Positions 1 to 6,314 of a stretch of 21,821 nucleotides of DNA are shown piece after piece. Within the stretch, counting starts at the first letter, position 1. Every line of letters begins with the position of its first letter. Source of the stretch: a virus; the IMG/VR virus record IMGVR_UViG_3300043444_000031, positions 1 through 21,821 of that record. One strand, given 5' to 3'. A model generated the notes under the pieces. It worked only from the letters and a program-made list of their open reading frames with translations. It made no database searches and was not told the origin of the DNA. Both the position numbers and the translations under genes were made by a program.

Positions 1-1593
1 ACTCCCAATCTCAAAGAAGGTGCAGGACAAACACCAACATCTTTGACATTCAGCCCAGCTATGGTGGCTGCTAAGAAGATGGAGAAGAAGATTCACGATC
101 AGCTGGAAGAGACAGGTGCAACTAAGCATCTGCGTTCAACAGCTTTTGAGATGGCGCTGTTTGGCACTGGTGTGATGAAGGGTCCATTCGCAACCAACAA
201 GGAATATCCAGATTGGGACAACGAAGGTAAATACAATCCCACCATCAAAACTGTACCTGATGCTAGCCATGTTTCTATTTGGAACTTCTATTGGGATCCT
301 GATGCTAACAACACAGAGGAATGCCAATACATCATTGAGCGTCACAAGCTAAGCAAGACTCAAATGCGAGCTTTGAAGAAGCGTCCCTTCTTCAGATCTA
401 ACATCATTGATGAAGTGATTGCTCAGGGCGAAGGCTATGTTAAGAAGTATTGGGAAGATGATCTCAAAGACTACACACCAAACTTTGGTGTTCAGCGTTT
501 TGAGGTGTTGGAATATTGGGGCAATGTTGACATCGACATGCTCAAAGAAAACGACATCATCATCCCTAAAGAGTTTGAGGACGCAGGTGAACTTCAAGCC
601 AATATCTGGTTTTGCAATGGGAAGATATTGCGCCTCGTTCTCAATCCGTTTAAGCCAGCAAAGATTCCGTATTATGCTGTCCCATATGAACTGAACCCCT
701 ACTCTCTAGCAGGTGTCGGTGTCGCCGAAAACATGGACGATACCCAAACCCTTATGAATGGTTTCATGCGTATGGCGGTAGACAATGCGGTTCTTTCTGG
801 CAACCTTGTGTTTGAGGTTGATGAAACCAACCTTGTTCCCGGTCAAGACCTGTCTGTCTATCCCGGCAAAGTGTTCCGCAGACAAGGCGGTGCACCCGGT
901 CAAGCTTTGTTTGGTACACAGTTTCCCAATGTGTCTCAACAAAACTTGCAGCTGTTTGATAAAGCTCGTCAGCTTGCCGATGAGTCTACAGGCTTGGCTT
1001 CGTTTGCGCATGGTCAAACTGGTGTGTCTGGTGTTGGTCGTACCGCATCAGGCATCAGCATGTTGATGAATGCTGCCAGCGGCTCTGCCAAGACAGTGAT
1101 TAAAAACGTTGACGATTATCTGCTTGGTCCTATTGGTCGAGCCTTTTTCAACTTCAACATGCAGTTTGACTTTGACCCATCCATCCGTGGTGACTTAGAA
1201 GTCAATGCTCGTGGTACAGAAAGCTTGATGGCTAACGAAGTCCGAAGCCAGCGTCTGATGCAATTCTTGCAGATTGTTTCTAACCCAACCCTGATGCCAT
1301 TTGCTAAAATGCCATATATTGTTAGAGAGATTGCTAAGAGCATGGATCTTGATCCCGACAAGGTCACTAACAATATGGACGAAGCAATGCGTCAAGCGTT
1401 GATGTTGCAACAGTCTGCTCCACCTCCTGCTGCTGGTGAACAACCTCCAGCACAAGGCGTTGCTGGACCTCCGGGAGTTGCAGATATGACAGGTGGTGGT
1501 GGTGGCAACATTGGCGTTGGTGCACCTCCTACACCGGGTATGCAAGGATTTAGTGGTAATGAACAACCTCAAGCCGTTCCTCCCCAAGCTTAA
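1..1593 (+). CDS. Portal protein (5' end outside window)
   Basis: The frame is open from base 1, so the gene starts upstream and 530 residues are visible. The portal forms the dodecameric ring at one capsid vertex through which DNA is packaged and ejected and to which the tail adaptor binds. The call rests on overall resemblance to P22/SU10-type portals: a mixed alpha/beta body, a region near 991-1140 with the Gly/Ser-rich stretch GVGRTASGISMLM leading into a long helix, and a Pro/Gly/Gln-rich flexible tail from about 1420. Scaffold and capsid genes follow in the order usual for podoviruses. A TTG at 43 and an ATG at 61 are internal, because the coding frame continues upstream of both. I recognised it by pattern, not by alignment; fairly sure. 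Confidence 0.85.
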   Translation, partial: TPNLKEGAGQTPTSLTFSPAMVAAKKMEKKIHDQLEETGATKHLRSTAFEMALFGTGVMKGPFATNKEYPDWDNEGKYNPTIKTVPDASHVSIWNFYWDPDANNTEECQYIIERHKLSKTQMRALKKRPFFRSNIIDEVIAQGEGYVKKYWEDDLKDYTPNFGVQRFEVLEYWGNVDIDMLKENDIIIPKEFEDAGELQANIWFCNGKILRLVLNPFKPAKIPYYAVPYELNPYSLAGVGVAENMDDTQTLMNGFMRMAVDNAVLSGNLVFEVDETNLVPGQDLSVYPGKVFRRQGGAPGQALFGTQFPNVSQQNLQLFDKARQLADESTGLASFAHGQTGVSGVGRTASGISMLMNAASGSAKTVIKNVDDYLLGPIGRAFFNFNMQFDFDPSIRGDLEVNARGTESLMANEVRSQRLMQFLQIVSNPTLMPFAKMPYIVREIAKSMDLDPDKVTNNMDEAMRQALMLQQSAPPPAAGEQPPAQGVAGPPGVADMTGGGGGNIGVGAPPTPGMQGFSGNEQPQAVPPQA

Positions 1594-1780
1594 GCCGCTT
1601 GCTGGAAACAATTATCAATGGCAAGCTTTCTGCGACATGATTGATTATCACATCGAGATTGAACAACGAAAGCTTGAACAGGCTAGTGATTTAAAAGATG
1701 TATTTCAAGCACAAGGTGCAGTGATAAAGCTGCGTCAGCTGAAGAAACTCAAGGATGAAATAGATGCAACAAATGGATAA
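1559..1780 (+). CDS. Small helical conserved phage protein
   Basis: A 73-residue protein whose ATG lies inside the end of the portal gene (35-base overlap). AAGGA at 1544-1548 is a usable ribosome binding site ten bases before it. The product is almost all helix, with charged and aromatic residues: QWQAFCDMIDYHIEIEQ, then a stretch ending in a Leu/Lys-rich helix (LRQLKKLKDEID). Short helical proteins of this pattern commonly sit between portal and scaffold genes in uncultured podoviruses; none has a function I can name. Its stop overlaps the next gene, so the two are probably translated together. A longer reading from 1493 exists but begins deep inside the portal gene without a better start. 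Confidence 0.7.
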   Translation: MNNLKPFLPKLKPLAGNNYQWQAFCDMIDYHIEIEQRKLEQASDLKDVFQAQGAVIKLRQLKKLKDEIDATNG

Positions 1781-2381
1781 AATTTTAGCTGATGGTGGTG
1801 TCATGCAAGAGGGTGGCACTGTTGACCCAGTAAGTGGTAACAAAGTTCCTCCCGGTGCTATGCAAGAAGAGGTGAGGGATGACATTGATGCTAAGCTGAG
1901 CGAAGGTGAATTTGTTTTCCCAGCTGATGTTGTTCGTTACTTTGGCTTGCAAAAGCTGATGGCAATGCGTGACGAAGCTAAGCAAGGTTTGGCTAAGATG
2001 GAAGAGATTGGTCAGATGGGTAATGCTCAAGAAGTCGAGAATCCAGAAGCCCTGCATAGCACTGGCGCACCCGCTGGCGAAGACATGTCAAGCTTTGAGT
2101 CTGAAGTGGATGCAGCATTGGCTGGTGCACAAGGTGAAGAAAGCGAACAAGCCTTTGCCATTGGTGGCACACCTGCACCAAAGAAAACAGAAACCTATGT
2201 GAATGATGCTGGTCAAGAGATCTACATTCCTGTGGTTCAAGGCGCATCACTTGTTGACATTCCTATGGGCTTTGTCAAGAAAGAAACTATGGCTCCTGCT
2301 GTGCAAACACCTGAGCCAATGCAACAACAACCTGTACAGCAAATGGCTAAGGGTGGTCTTGCTAAACGCAAGAAAAAGTAA
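1764..2381 (+). CDS. Conserved phage protein with EGEFVxPADVV motif
   Basis: A 205-residue protein starting 17 bases inside the preceding gene. Residues about 34-85 carry the block LSEGEFVFPADVVRYFG followed by a helix (LMAMRDEAKQGLAKMEEIG), a signature seen in many phages of aquatic origin but not tied to a known function. The middle is acidic and low in complexity; a beta-type segment (YVNDAGQEIYIPVVQG) follows near residue 145. The C-terminus is Gln/Pro-rich and ends in a basic tail after MAKGGLA. Position between portal and scaffold suggests a minor virion or assembly protein (inference). An ATG at 1773 is an alternative start three codons in. Confidence 0.7.
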   Translation: MQQMDKILADGGVMQEGGTVDPVSGNKVPPGAMQEEVRDDIDAKLSEGEFVFPADVVRYFGLQKLMAMRDEAKQGLAKMEEIGQMGNAQEVENPEALHSTGAPAGEDMSSFESEVDAALAGAQGEESEQAFAIGGTPAPKKTETYVNDAGQEIYIPVVQGASLVDIPMGFVKKETMAPAVQTPEPMQQQPVQQMAKGGLAKRKKK

Positions 2382-2383
2382 TA

Positions 2384-2389
2384 TATAAT
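2384..2389 (+). promoter_or_regulatory. Candidate -10 box before scaffold leader
   Basis: TATAAT lies just after the preceding stop codon. A transcript from it would begin near 2396, immediately before the structured stretch at 2401-2483. The best -35 I can find is TTGCTA at 2359-2364, with a long 19-base spacer, so this is weak. Confidence 0.25.
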
Positions 2390-2400
2390 ATGAATACCAT

Positions 2401-2483
2401 AACCAGTGACGGGCTGGTTGGTACTTAATAATACCCGTCATCATTGGCTACCTATCTCCCCGTATTGACGGCAACAGCTAGCC
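2401..2483 (+). ncRNA. Candidate structured leader with H-type pseudoknot, upstream of scaffold gene
   Basis: This lies in the 120-base gap before the scaffold gene. AACCAG (2401-2406) pairs with CTGGTT (2414-2419), leaving a seven-base loop TGACGGG (2407-2413). All seven loop bases are complementary to CCCGTCA at 2434-2440, giving an H-type pseudoknot with stems of 6 and 7 bp and a 14-base AT-rich connecting loop. Opening one pair of the second stem would give the linker that such folds need. Downstream, GGCTA (2446-2450) pairs with TAGCC (2479-2483) around a small CCGT-ATTG-ACGG hairpin (2460-2471). The ribosome binding site (AAAGG, about 2492-2496) follows, then ATG at 2502. No known riboswitch class is recognised. 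Confidence 0.45.
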
Positions 2484-2501
2484 CCAACTTTAAAGGTAAA
2501 T

Positions 2502-3374
2502 ATGACTGAAGTAGTTCTTGAACAGAAGCCGCAAATGGCGGCAGTATCTGCTTTTGGTAAGCGTAATGCTAACAAAGAAAAGATTGAGCAAGAAGAGGCC
2601 GAGCTTAAAAAGCTATTGAACGGCGAACAAGAAGAGAATAAAGACGAAGGCAACGCAGCTGACGATGCCAACTTAAGCGCCGAAGAGCGTACTTTCAAAA
2701 AGCGATATGGCGATCTTCGCCGTCATTCGCAGCAGCAACAAACTCAACTGCAAAGCCAGATTGATGAATTGAAGGCTCAACTACAGAAGAGCACTGAGAA
2801 TCAAATCAAGCTGCCAAAGAGTGAAGAAGAACTTGCTGAGTGGGCAAAGCAATACCCAGATGTTGCAAAGATTGTTGAGAGCATCGCAATCAAGAAAGCC
2901 CGTGAGCAAGCCGAGGAGATTGACAAGCGATTGAAGTCTCTTGACGAGCGTGAGCTACAGAGTGCTAAAGAGAAAGCTGAGATGGAACTGTTGAAGCTCC
3001 ATCCCGACTTCGACAGCATTCGTGACGATGACAGCTTCCATGATTGGGTTGATGCACAACCTAAGTGGATTCAACAGGCTCTGTACGAGAATGACACTGA
3101 CTATGTTGCAGCAGCACGAGCCATTGACTTGTACAAGGCTGACATGGCTAAGTCAAAGAAAAGCTCAAGCCGCAGTGACAACCGTGATGCTGCTCAAAGC
3201 GTCAGCACTCGTAGTGGTCGTTCTGCACCAGCTGGGGAAGACATCGATGGTGTTTTCTATGAAAGCCAAGTGGACAAGATGACTGCACAACAATATGAAG
3301 CCAACATGGAAGCTATTCAGAAAGCTATCAAGAATGGTAAATTTGTGTACGATTTGAGTGGTAGCGCCCGATAA
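2502..3374 (+). CDS. Capsid assembly scaffolding protein
   Basis: A 290-residue, highly charged, helical protein directly upstream of the capsid module. Scaffolds guide capsid subunits into a prohead and leave before or during packaging. Residues about 24-125 are Glu/Lys/Gln-rich and predicted coiled coil; a conserved-looking segment around residues 165-205 contains LLKLHPDFDSIRDDDSFHDWVDAQP. A Ser/Arg-rich linker follows, and the short C-terminal helix and basic end (KNGKFVYDLSGSAR) are where T7-like scaffolds touch the coat protein. Length is close to T7 gp9 (about 300). AAAGG stands five bases before the ATG. Its leader carries a candidate pseudoknot. Confidence 0.8.
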   Translation: MTEVVLEQKPQMAAVSAFGKRNANKEKIEQEEAELKKLLNGEQEENKDEGNAADDANLSAEERTFKKRYGDLRRHSQQQQTQLQSQIDELKAQLQKSTENQIKLPKSEEELAEWAKQYPDVAKIVESIAIKKAREQAEEIDKRLKSLDERELQSAKEKAEMELLKLHPDFDSIRDDDSFHDWVDAQPKWIQQALYENDTDYVAAARAIDLYKADMAKSKKSSSRSDNRDAAQSVSTRSGRSAPAGEDIDGVFYESQVDKMTAQQYEANMEAIQKAIKNGKFVYDLSGSAR

Positions 3375-3377
3375 GGG

Positions 3378-3405
3378 TTGACAAGCATTAAAATAATGCT
3401 ATAAC
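3378..3405 (+). promoter_or_regulatory. Sigma70-type promoter
   Basis: TTGACA (3378-3383, perfect -35) is followed after 16 bases by TATAAC (3400-3405, five of six -10 bases). Transcription would start near 3411-3413, giving a leader of roughly 72 bases before the HNH gene and running on into the capsid gene. It is the best host-type promoter I found in the window. Confidence 0.7.
3384..3400. promoter_or_regulatory. Palindromic operator candidate in promoter spacer
   Basis: AGCATTA-AAA-TAATGCT is a perfect 7+3+7 inverted repeat. It fills exactly the space between the -35 and -10 boxes and shares one base with the -10. A protein bound here would block polymerase. It lies upstream of the predicted transcript start, so it would act as DNA, not as RNA. 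Confidence 0.5.
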
Positions 3406-3418
3406 TTTATACAGAGCG

Positions 3419-3478
3419 AAGAGGGTAGCTCCCCTGACTGTGCCGATTCACAGCCTAGCTCTTTATTTCTAATCGGAG
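3419..3478 (+). ncRNA. Candidate pseudoknot leader covering the HNH ribosome binding site
   Basis: CTGTG (3438-3442) pairs with CACAG (3449-3453). The whole six-base loop CCGATT (3443-3448) is complementary to AATCGG at 3471-3476. Those last bases overlap the Shine-Dalgarno GGAG (3475-3478), seven bases before the ATG at 3485. An outer helix AAGAG (3419-3423) with CTCTT (3459-3463), extended by TAG/CTA (3426-3428 with 3455-3457), could enclose the hairpin. A competing small hairpin AGGG-TAGCTC-CCCT lies at 3422-3435. If the pseudoknot forms, translation of the HNH gene would be reduced. The fold resembles the layout of preQ1-I/SAM-II-type switches, but the sequence does not match either class as I know them. 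Confidence 0.5.
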
Positions 3479-3484
3479 AAAAAC

Positions 3485-4081
3485 ATGAGTGAAGTGAAAA
3501 CCTGTACTGTTTGTACAGAAACTAAATCGTTATTTGATTTTAGTGTTGATCGTAGTAAATCAAGCAGATATAAATCTTCTTGTAAATCCTGTAACAACAC
3601 TGCTATTAAAAAATGGAGAGAAGATAACAAAGAATATCGACTCTCATATGATAAACAATACCGAACTATCAACAAAGATAAGATTCGTATTAGAAATCAA
3701 AAACGATATACAGGGCTTACGTTAGATCAGAAGTTTGAACAACTTCTTAAGACTGCCCAGAAACGTAAGACAGTAAAGGTTTTTATTTCTGTCGAGCATA
3801 TTAAAGATGCTTGGAAGAAACAAGAAGGTCGATGTGCTTATACAAAGTTGCCGCTTACAAGTGAAGCTCACCAACTTAATACTGTAAGCCTCGACAGGAT
3901 AGATAGTAGCAAAGATTATGTTGAAGGTAATATTCAACTAGTCTGTGTTCCTATCAATGTAATGAAGATGGATTCAACTGAAGAACAGTTTATTCATTTT
4001 TGTTCATTAGTAACGCAAAACAATAAACTATCAGAATCACCTGAAAGTTTGACAGCCCGATATATCTCTTTGGGCACTTAG
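3485..4081 (+). CDS. HNH homing-type endonuclease with N-terminal zinc finger
   Basis: A 198-residue protein. Residues 7-36 hold two CxxC pairs (C7, C10, C33, C36), a likely zinc finger for DNA binding. A basic middle (about 40-100) follows. The C-terminal nuclease core has GRCAYTKLPL (115-124), SLDRIDSS (135-142), YVEGNIQ (145-151) and a final Asn/Lys pair (N158, K161), matching the phage HNH subgroup with S-x-D-R-I-D in the first strand. Such enzymes nick or cut DNA and spread their own genes between phages. GGAG precedes the ATG by seven bases. Base composition is markedly AT-rich (about one third G+C by eye) against about 45% around it, a sign of separate origin. It sits freestanding between scaffold and capsid genes; no intron halves are visible. 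Confidence 0.85.
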   Translation: MSEVKTCTVCTETKSLFDFSVDRSKSSRYKSSCKSCNNTAIKKWREDNKEYRLSYDKQYRTINKDKIRIRNQKRYTGLTLDQKFEQLLKTAQKRKTVKVFISVEHIKDAWKKQEGRCAYTKLPLTSEAHQLNTVSLDRIDSSKDYVEGNIQLVCVPINVMKMDSTEEQFIHFCSLVTQNNKLSESPESLTARYISLGT

Positions 4082-4088
4082 AGATATA
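4061..4088 (+). other. Hairpin across the HNH stop codon
   Basis: TATATCTCT (4061-4069) and AGAGATATA (4080-4088) form a perfect 9-bp stem with a ten-base loop. The stop codon TAG (4079-4081) lies at the base of the 3' arm. No U-run follows, so it is not a standard terminator. It may stabilise or process the mRNA between the HNH and capsid genes. Confidence 0.4.
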
Positions 4089-4168
4089 AAGCACCTGCCA
4101 TCATCAGCCTCTGTAGTTGTGTATAGCGTATTTAATTATATGCCTTATATATCTATAGGAGAATCAAC

Positions 4169-5239
4169 ATGGCATTTCCAAAAGCAACGGGTTACGGTAA
4201 CTTACCCAATGGTAATTTTTCACCAGTAATCTATAGCAAACAAGTACAACTCGCTTTCCGTAAGTCTTCGACTGTCGAAGCTATCACTAACAACGACTAT
4301 TTTGGCGAAATCGCCAACATGGGCGACAGTGTAAAAATAATCAAGGAGCCTGAAGTTAGCGTTCAGTCTTATAACCGTGGTACTCAAATCACTGCACAAG
4401 ACTTGAATGACGAAGACTTCACCCTTGTTGTCGATCAAGCGAACTACTACGCTTTCAAGATTGATGACATCGAAGCCGCACATTCACATGTGAACTTCAT
4501 GCAAATGGCTTCTGACCGTGCAGCATATCGCTTGCGTGATCAGTATGACCAAGACGTGTTGGGCTATTTGACAGGCTGGTCACAGTCTGCCAAGCATGCT
4601 AACGCTGACACCGCTCGTACTTCTGCTTCTGGCACTAAAGCCGTTAGCGCCGCTGGCTCTGACGAATTGCTGTCAAGCATGAAGCTCAAGAAGGGCAGCT
4701 TCGGCAACATCACCACTTCTTCTGCTGGTGAGCATTCCATCCCTGTGGCTCCTCGTTTGCCCGGCGCAACCGCATTGCCCACTGCCACTGCATCGCCTTT
4801 GATGGTGATTTCACGCATGAGCCGTCTGTTGGATCAACAGTTCGTTGACTCTCAAGGTCGTTGGTTGGTCGTTGACCCCATCTTCGTTGAGATGTTGAAG
4901 GACGAAGACAGCCGTTTGTTGAACAGCGACTTCGGTGGCTCTGGTTTGCAAAACGGTTTGGTGATCAACAACTTGCACGGCTTCCGTGTGTATGTGTCTA
5001 ACAACCTGCCCAAGATCGGTGGCGGCGCTGGTACTTCTGGTACAGCTAACCAAAACACTGACTACGGCATCATCGTTGCTGGTCACGACTCTGCTGTGGC
5101 AACTGCTCAGCAAATCACCAAAACTGAAACCTACCGTGACCCTGACAGCTTCGCTGACATCGTCCGTGGTATGCACCTGTATGGTCGCAAGATCCTTCGT
5201 CCTGAAGGCATCGTGACTGCTAAGTACAACGCAGCCTAA
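4169..5239 (+). CDS. Major capsid protein
   Basis: A 356-residue protein that would form the HK97-fold shell. It starts MAFPKATGYGNLPNG and has the usual layout of podovirus coat proteins: an N-terminal arm; an extended E-loop-like region with strands (VKIIKEPEVSVQSYNRG, about 55-72); a helix-rich spine (SDRAAYRLRDQYDQDVLGYL, 112-131); an A-domain region including SRLLDQQFVDSQGRWLVVDP; and a last strand/helix segment ending in GRKILRPEGIVTAKY. It follows the scaffold, and its codon use looks biased to frequent codons (CGT, AAC, GAC, GGT), as expected for the most abundant virion protein. AGGAG lies six to seven bases before the ATG. Its AT-rich leader (4089-4168) has no convincing promoter, so it is probably read from the promoter at 3378 through the HNH gene. 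Confidence 0.88.
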   Translation: MAFPKATGYGNLPNGNFSPVIYSKQVQLAFRKSSTVEAITNNDYFGEIANMGDSVKIIKEPEVSVQSYNRGTQITAQDLNDEDFTLVVDQANYYAFKIDDIEAAHSHVNFMQMASDRAAYRLRDQYDQDVLGYLTGWSQSAKHANADTARTSASGTKAVSAAGSDELLSSMKLKKGSFGNITTSSAGEHSIPVAPRLPGATALPTATASPLMVISRMSRLLDQQFVDSQGRWLVVDPIFVEMLKDEDSRLLNSDFGGSGLQNGLVINNLHGFRVYVSNNLPKIGGGAGTSGTANQNTDYGIIVAGHDSAVATAQQITKTETYRDPDSFADIVRGMHLYGRKILRPEGIVTAKYNAA

Positions 5240-5247
5240 ATGAAATA

Positions 5248-5271
5248 AGGGAGGGTAGCAATACTCTCCCT
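5248..5271 (+). other. Hairpin after the capsid gene
   Basis: AGGGAGGGT (5248-5256), loop AGCAAT, ACTCTCCCT (5263-5271): a nine-pair stem with one G-T wobble. It has no U-run, so it is more likely an mRNA-stabilising or processing structure, or a weak pause site, between the capsid gene and the next gene than a terminator. Confidence 0.5.
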
Positions 5272-5299
5272 ATTCGCAAATACACAAAGGAAATTTAAA

Positions 5300-5788
5300 A
5301 TGGCAACTGTTACCACTCTCGCTGGCGGCGCTACTTCTGGTCGTACCGCTGGTTCTGTCCCCTACTTGGTTGATGTGAACATCGACTTCGCTGCTGCTGC
5401 TTCTGCTGCTGGCGGCACTTTGGCTGCTGCTGATGTTATTCAATGCATCAACGTTCCCGCTAACACCCTCATCTTGAATGCTGGTATCGAAGTGCTCACC
5501 GTTACTGGTGGCGAATCTTCTGACACCACTTATGACTTGGGTGTCACTGGTGTTGAAGCTGACAACTTTGTTGACGGCTTTGACGGTGATGCTGCTGCTG
5601 CTGGTGCTTACGCACAAAACGCCGCTGCTTATCAGCCTTTGGTGATCGGCACTGCTGACACCATCGACCTGTTGATCGCTACTGCTACCACTGCTCCCAC
5701 CTCTGGTGTGTTCCGTGTGTGGGCTGTGTTGATGGACATTGATGGTCGTTTGGGCGCAGCCTCTGTTGACCGTGAACAATTGGCTTAA
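5300..5788 (+). CDS. Probable capsid decoration / minor virion protein
   Basis: A 162-residue, Ala/Thr/Val-rich, acidic protein of predicted beta-sandwich type directly after the capsid gene, with the same favoured-codon bias. Recognisable blocks are an N-terminal segment with TAGSVPYLVDVNIDF, DVIQCINVPANTLILNAGIEV (split around residues 45-65), a stretch YDLGVTG with DNFVDG, and IDLLIATATTAPTSGVFRVW. Proteins of this make-up follow the capsid gene in many aquatic phages and are presumed to decorate the head; that role is inferred from position and composition. AAGGA stands about nine bases before the ATG. A strong terminator follows, so it ends the capsid transcription unit. Confidence 0.65.
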   Translation: MATVTTLAGGATSGRTAGSVPYLVDVNIDFAAAASAAGGTLAAADVIQCINVPANTLILNAGIEVLTVTGGESSDTTYDLGVTGVEADNFVDGFDGDAAAAGAYAQNAAAYQPLVIGTADTIDLLIATATTAPTSGVFRVWAVLMDIDGRLGAASVDREQLA

Positions 5789-5803
5789 TAGCTAATCACT
5801 CAG

Positions 5804-5841
5804 AAGGGGCAGCTTCTACAAGAGGTTGCCCTTTTCTTTTT
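5804..5841 (+). terminator. Rho-independent terminator
   Basis: AAGGGGCA (5804-5811) pairs with TGCCCTTT (5827-5834) over eight base pairs, one of them a G-T wobble. The loop can pair further inside. TTTTCTTTTT (5832-5841) follows at once. This is the clearest intrinsic terminator in the window. It separates the capsid unit from the tail genes, so the latter depend on read-through or on a promoter I could not identify. Confidence 0.85.
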
Positions 5842-5860
5842 ATACATAACGAAAGACACT

Positions 5861-6304
5861 ATGGCTATTACATCTGCTTTGTGCACAAGTTTCAAGAAAG
5901 AGTTGTTAGAAGGTAAGCATGATTTTAATGCCACTTCTGGTGATACATTCAAGATTGCGCTGTATACATCGTCTGCTACATTAGGTGCTTCTACTACCGA
6001 CTACACTTCTAGCAATGAAGTTACTGGTACAGGATACACAGCTGGTGGTATTGCGCTGACAAACATTGACCCAACATCGAGCGGCACAACTGCCTTCATT
6101 GATTTTGCTGATGCTACATGGGCTAACGCAACAATCACCGCAGCTGGTGCTCTCATCTATAACACAACGACTGACGGTGGCACTGGCACAACCAATGCCG
6201 TGGCTGTCATCTCTTTTGGTGGAGACAAAACTTCTACTAATGGTGACTTCGTTGTTCAATTCCCAACAGCAGACGCAAGCAACGCTATTGTTCGCCTCGC
6301 CTAA
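5861..6304 (+). CDS. Conserved beta-rich virion-type protein
   Basis: A 147-residue protein beginning MAITSALCTSFKKELLEG, with DTFKIALYTSSATLGAST near residues 28-45, YTAGGIALT and FIDFADATWANATITAAGALIYN in the middle, and a C-terminal block VVQFPTADASNAIVRLA. I know this pattern from many phage structural regions, where it is usually left as a hypothetical or virion structural protein; no reaction can be assigned. The repeated short Thr/Ala/Gly strands suggest a beta-sandwich. The ribosome binding site is weak (GAAAG). The next gene starts eleven bases after its stop, behind a very strong site. Confidence 0.65.
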   Translation: MAITSALCTSFKKELLEGKHDFNATSGDTFKIALYTSSATLGASTTDYTSSNEVTGTGYTAGGIALTNIDPTSSGTTAFIDFADATWANATITAAGALIYNTTTDGGTGTTNAVAVISFGGDKTSTNGDFVVQFPTADASNAIVRLA

Positions 6305-6314
6305 GGAGGCGTAG

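Noticed and set aside
2465-2494. TTGACG-18 bases-TTTAAA as a promoter for the scaffold gene
   Set aside because: The -10 is poor and transcription would begin at the ATG without the ribosome binding site; the bases are better explained by the leader hairpin.
4089-4168. Promoter in the AT-rich leader of the capsid gene
   Set aside because: Several TATA-like strings are present, but none has a -35 at a workable distance.
3375-4168. HNH gene as part of a self-splicing intron
   Set aside because: It lies between complete genes; no split coding sequence and no group I core elements were seen.
5827-5860. Promoter between the terminator and the gene at 5861
   Set aside because: TATACA is present at 5841, but the nearest TTG box is only eight bases away.
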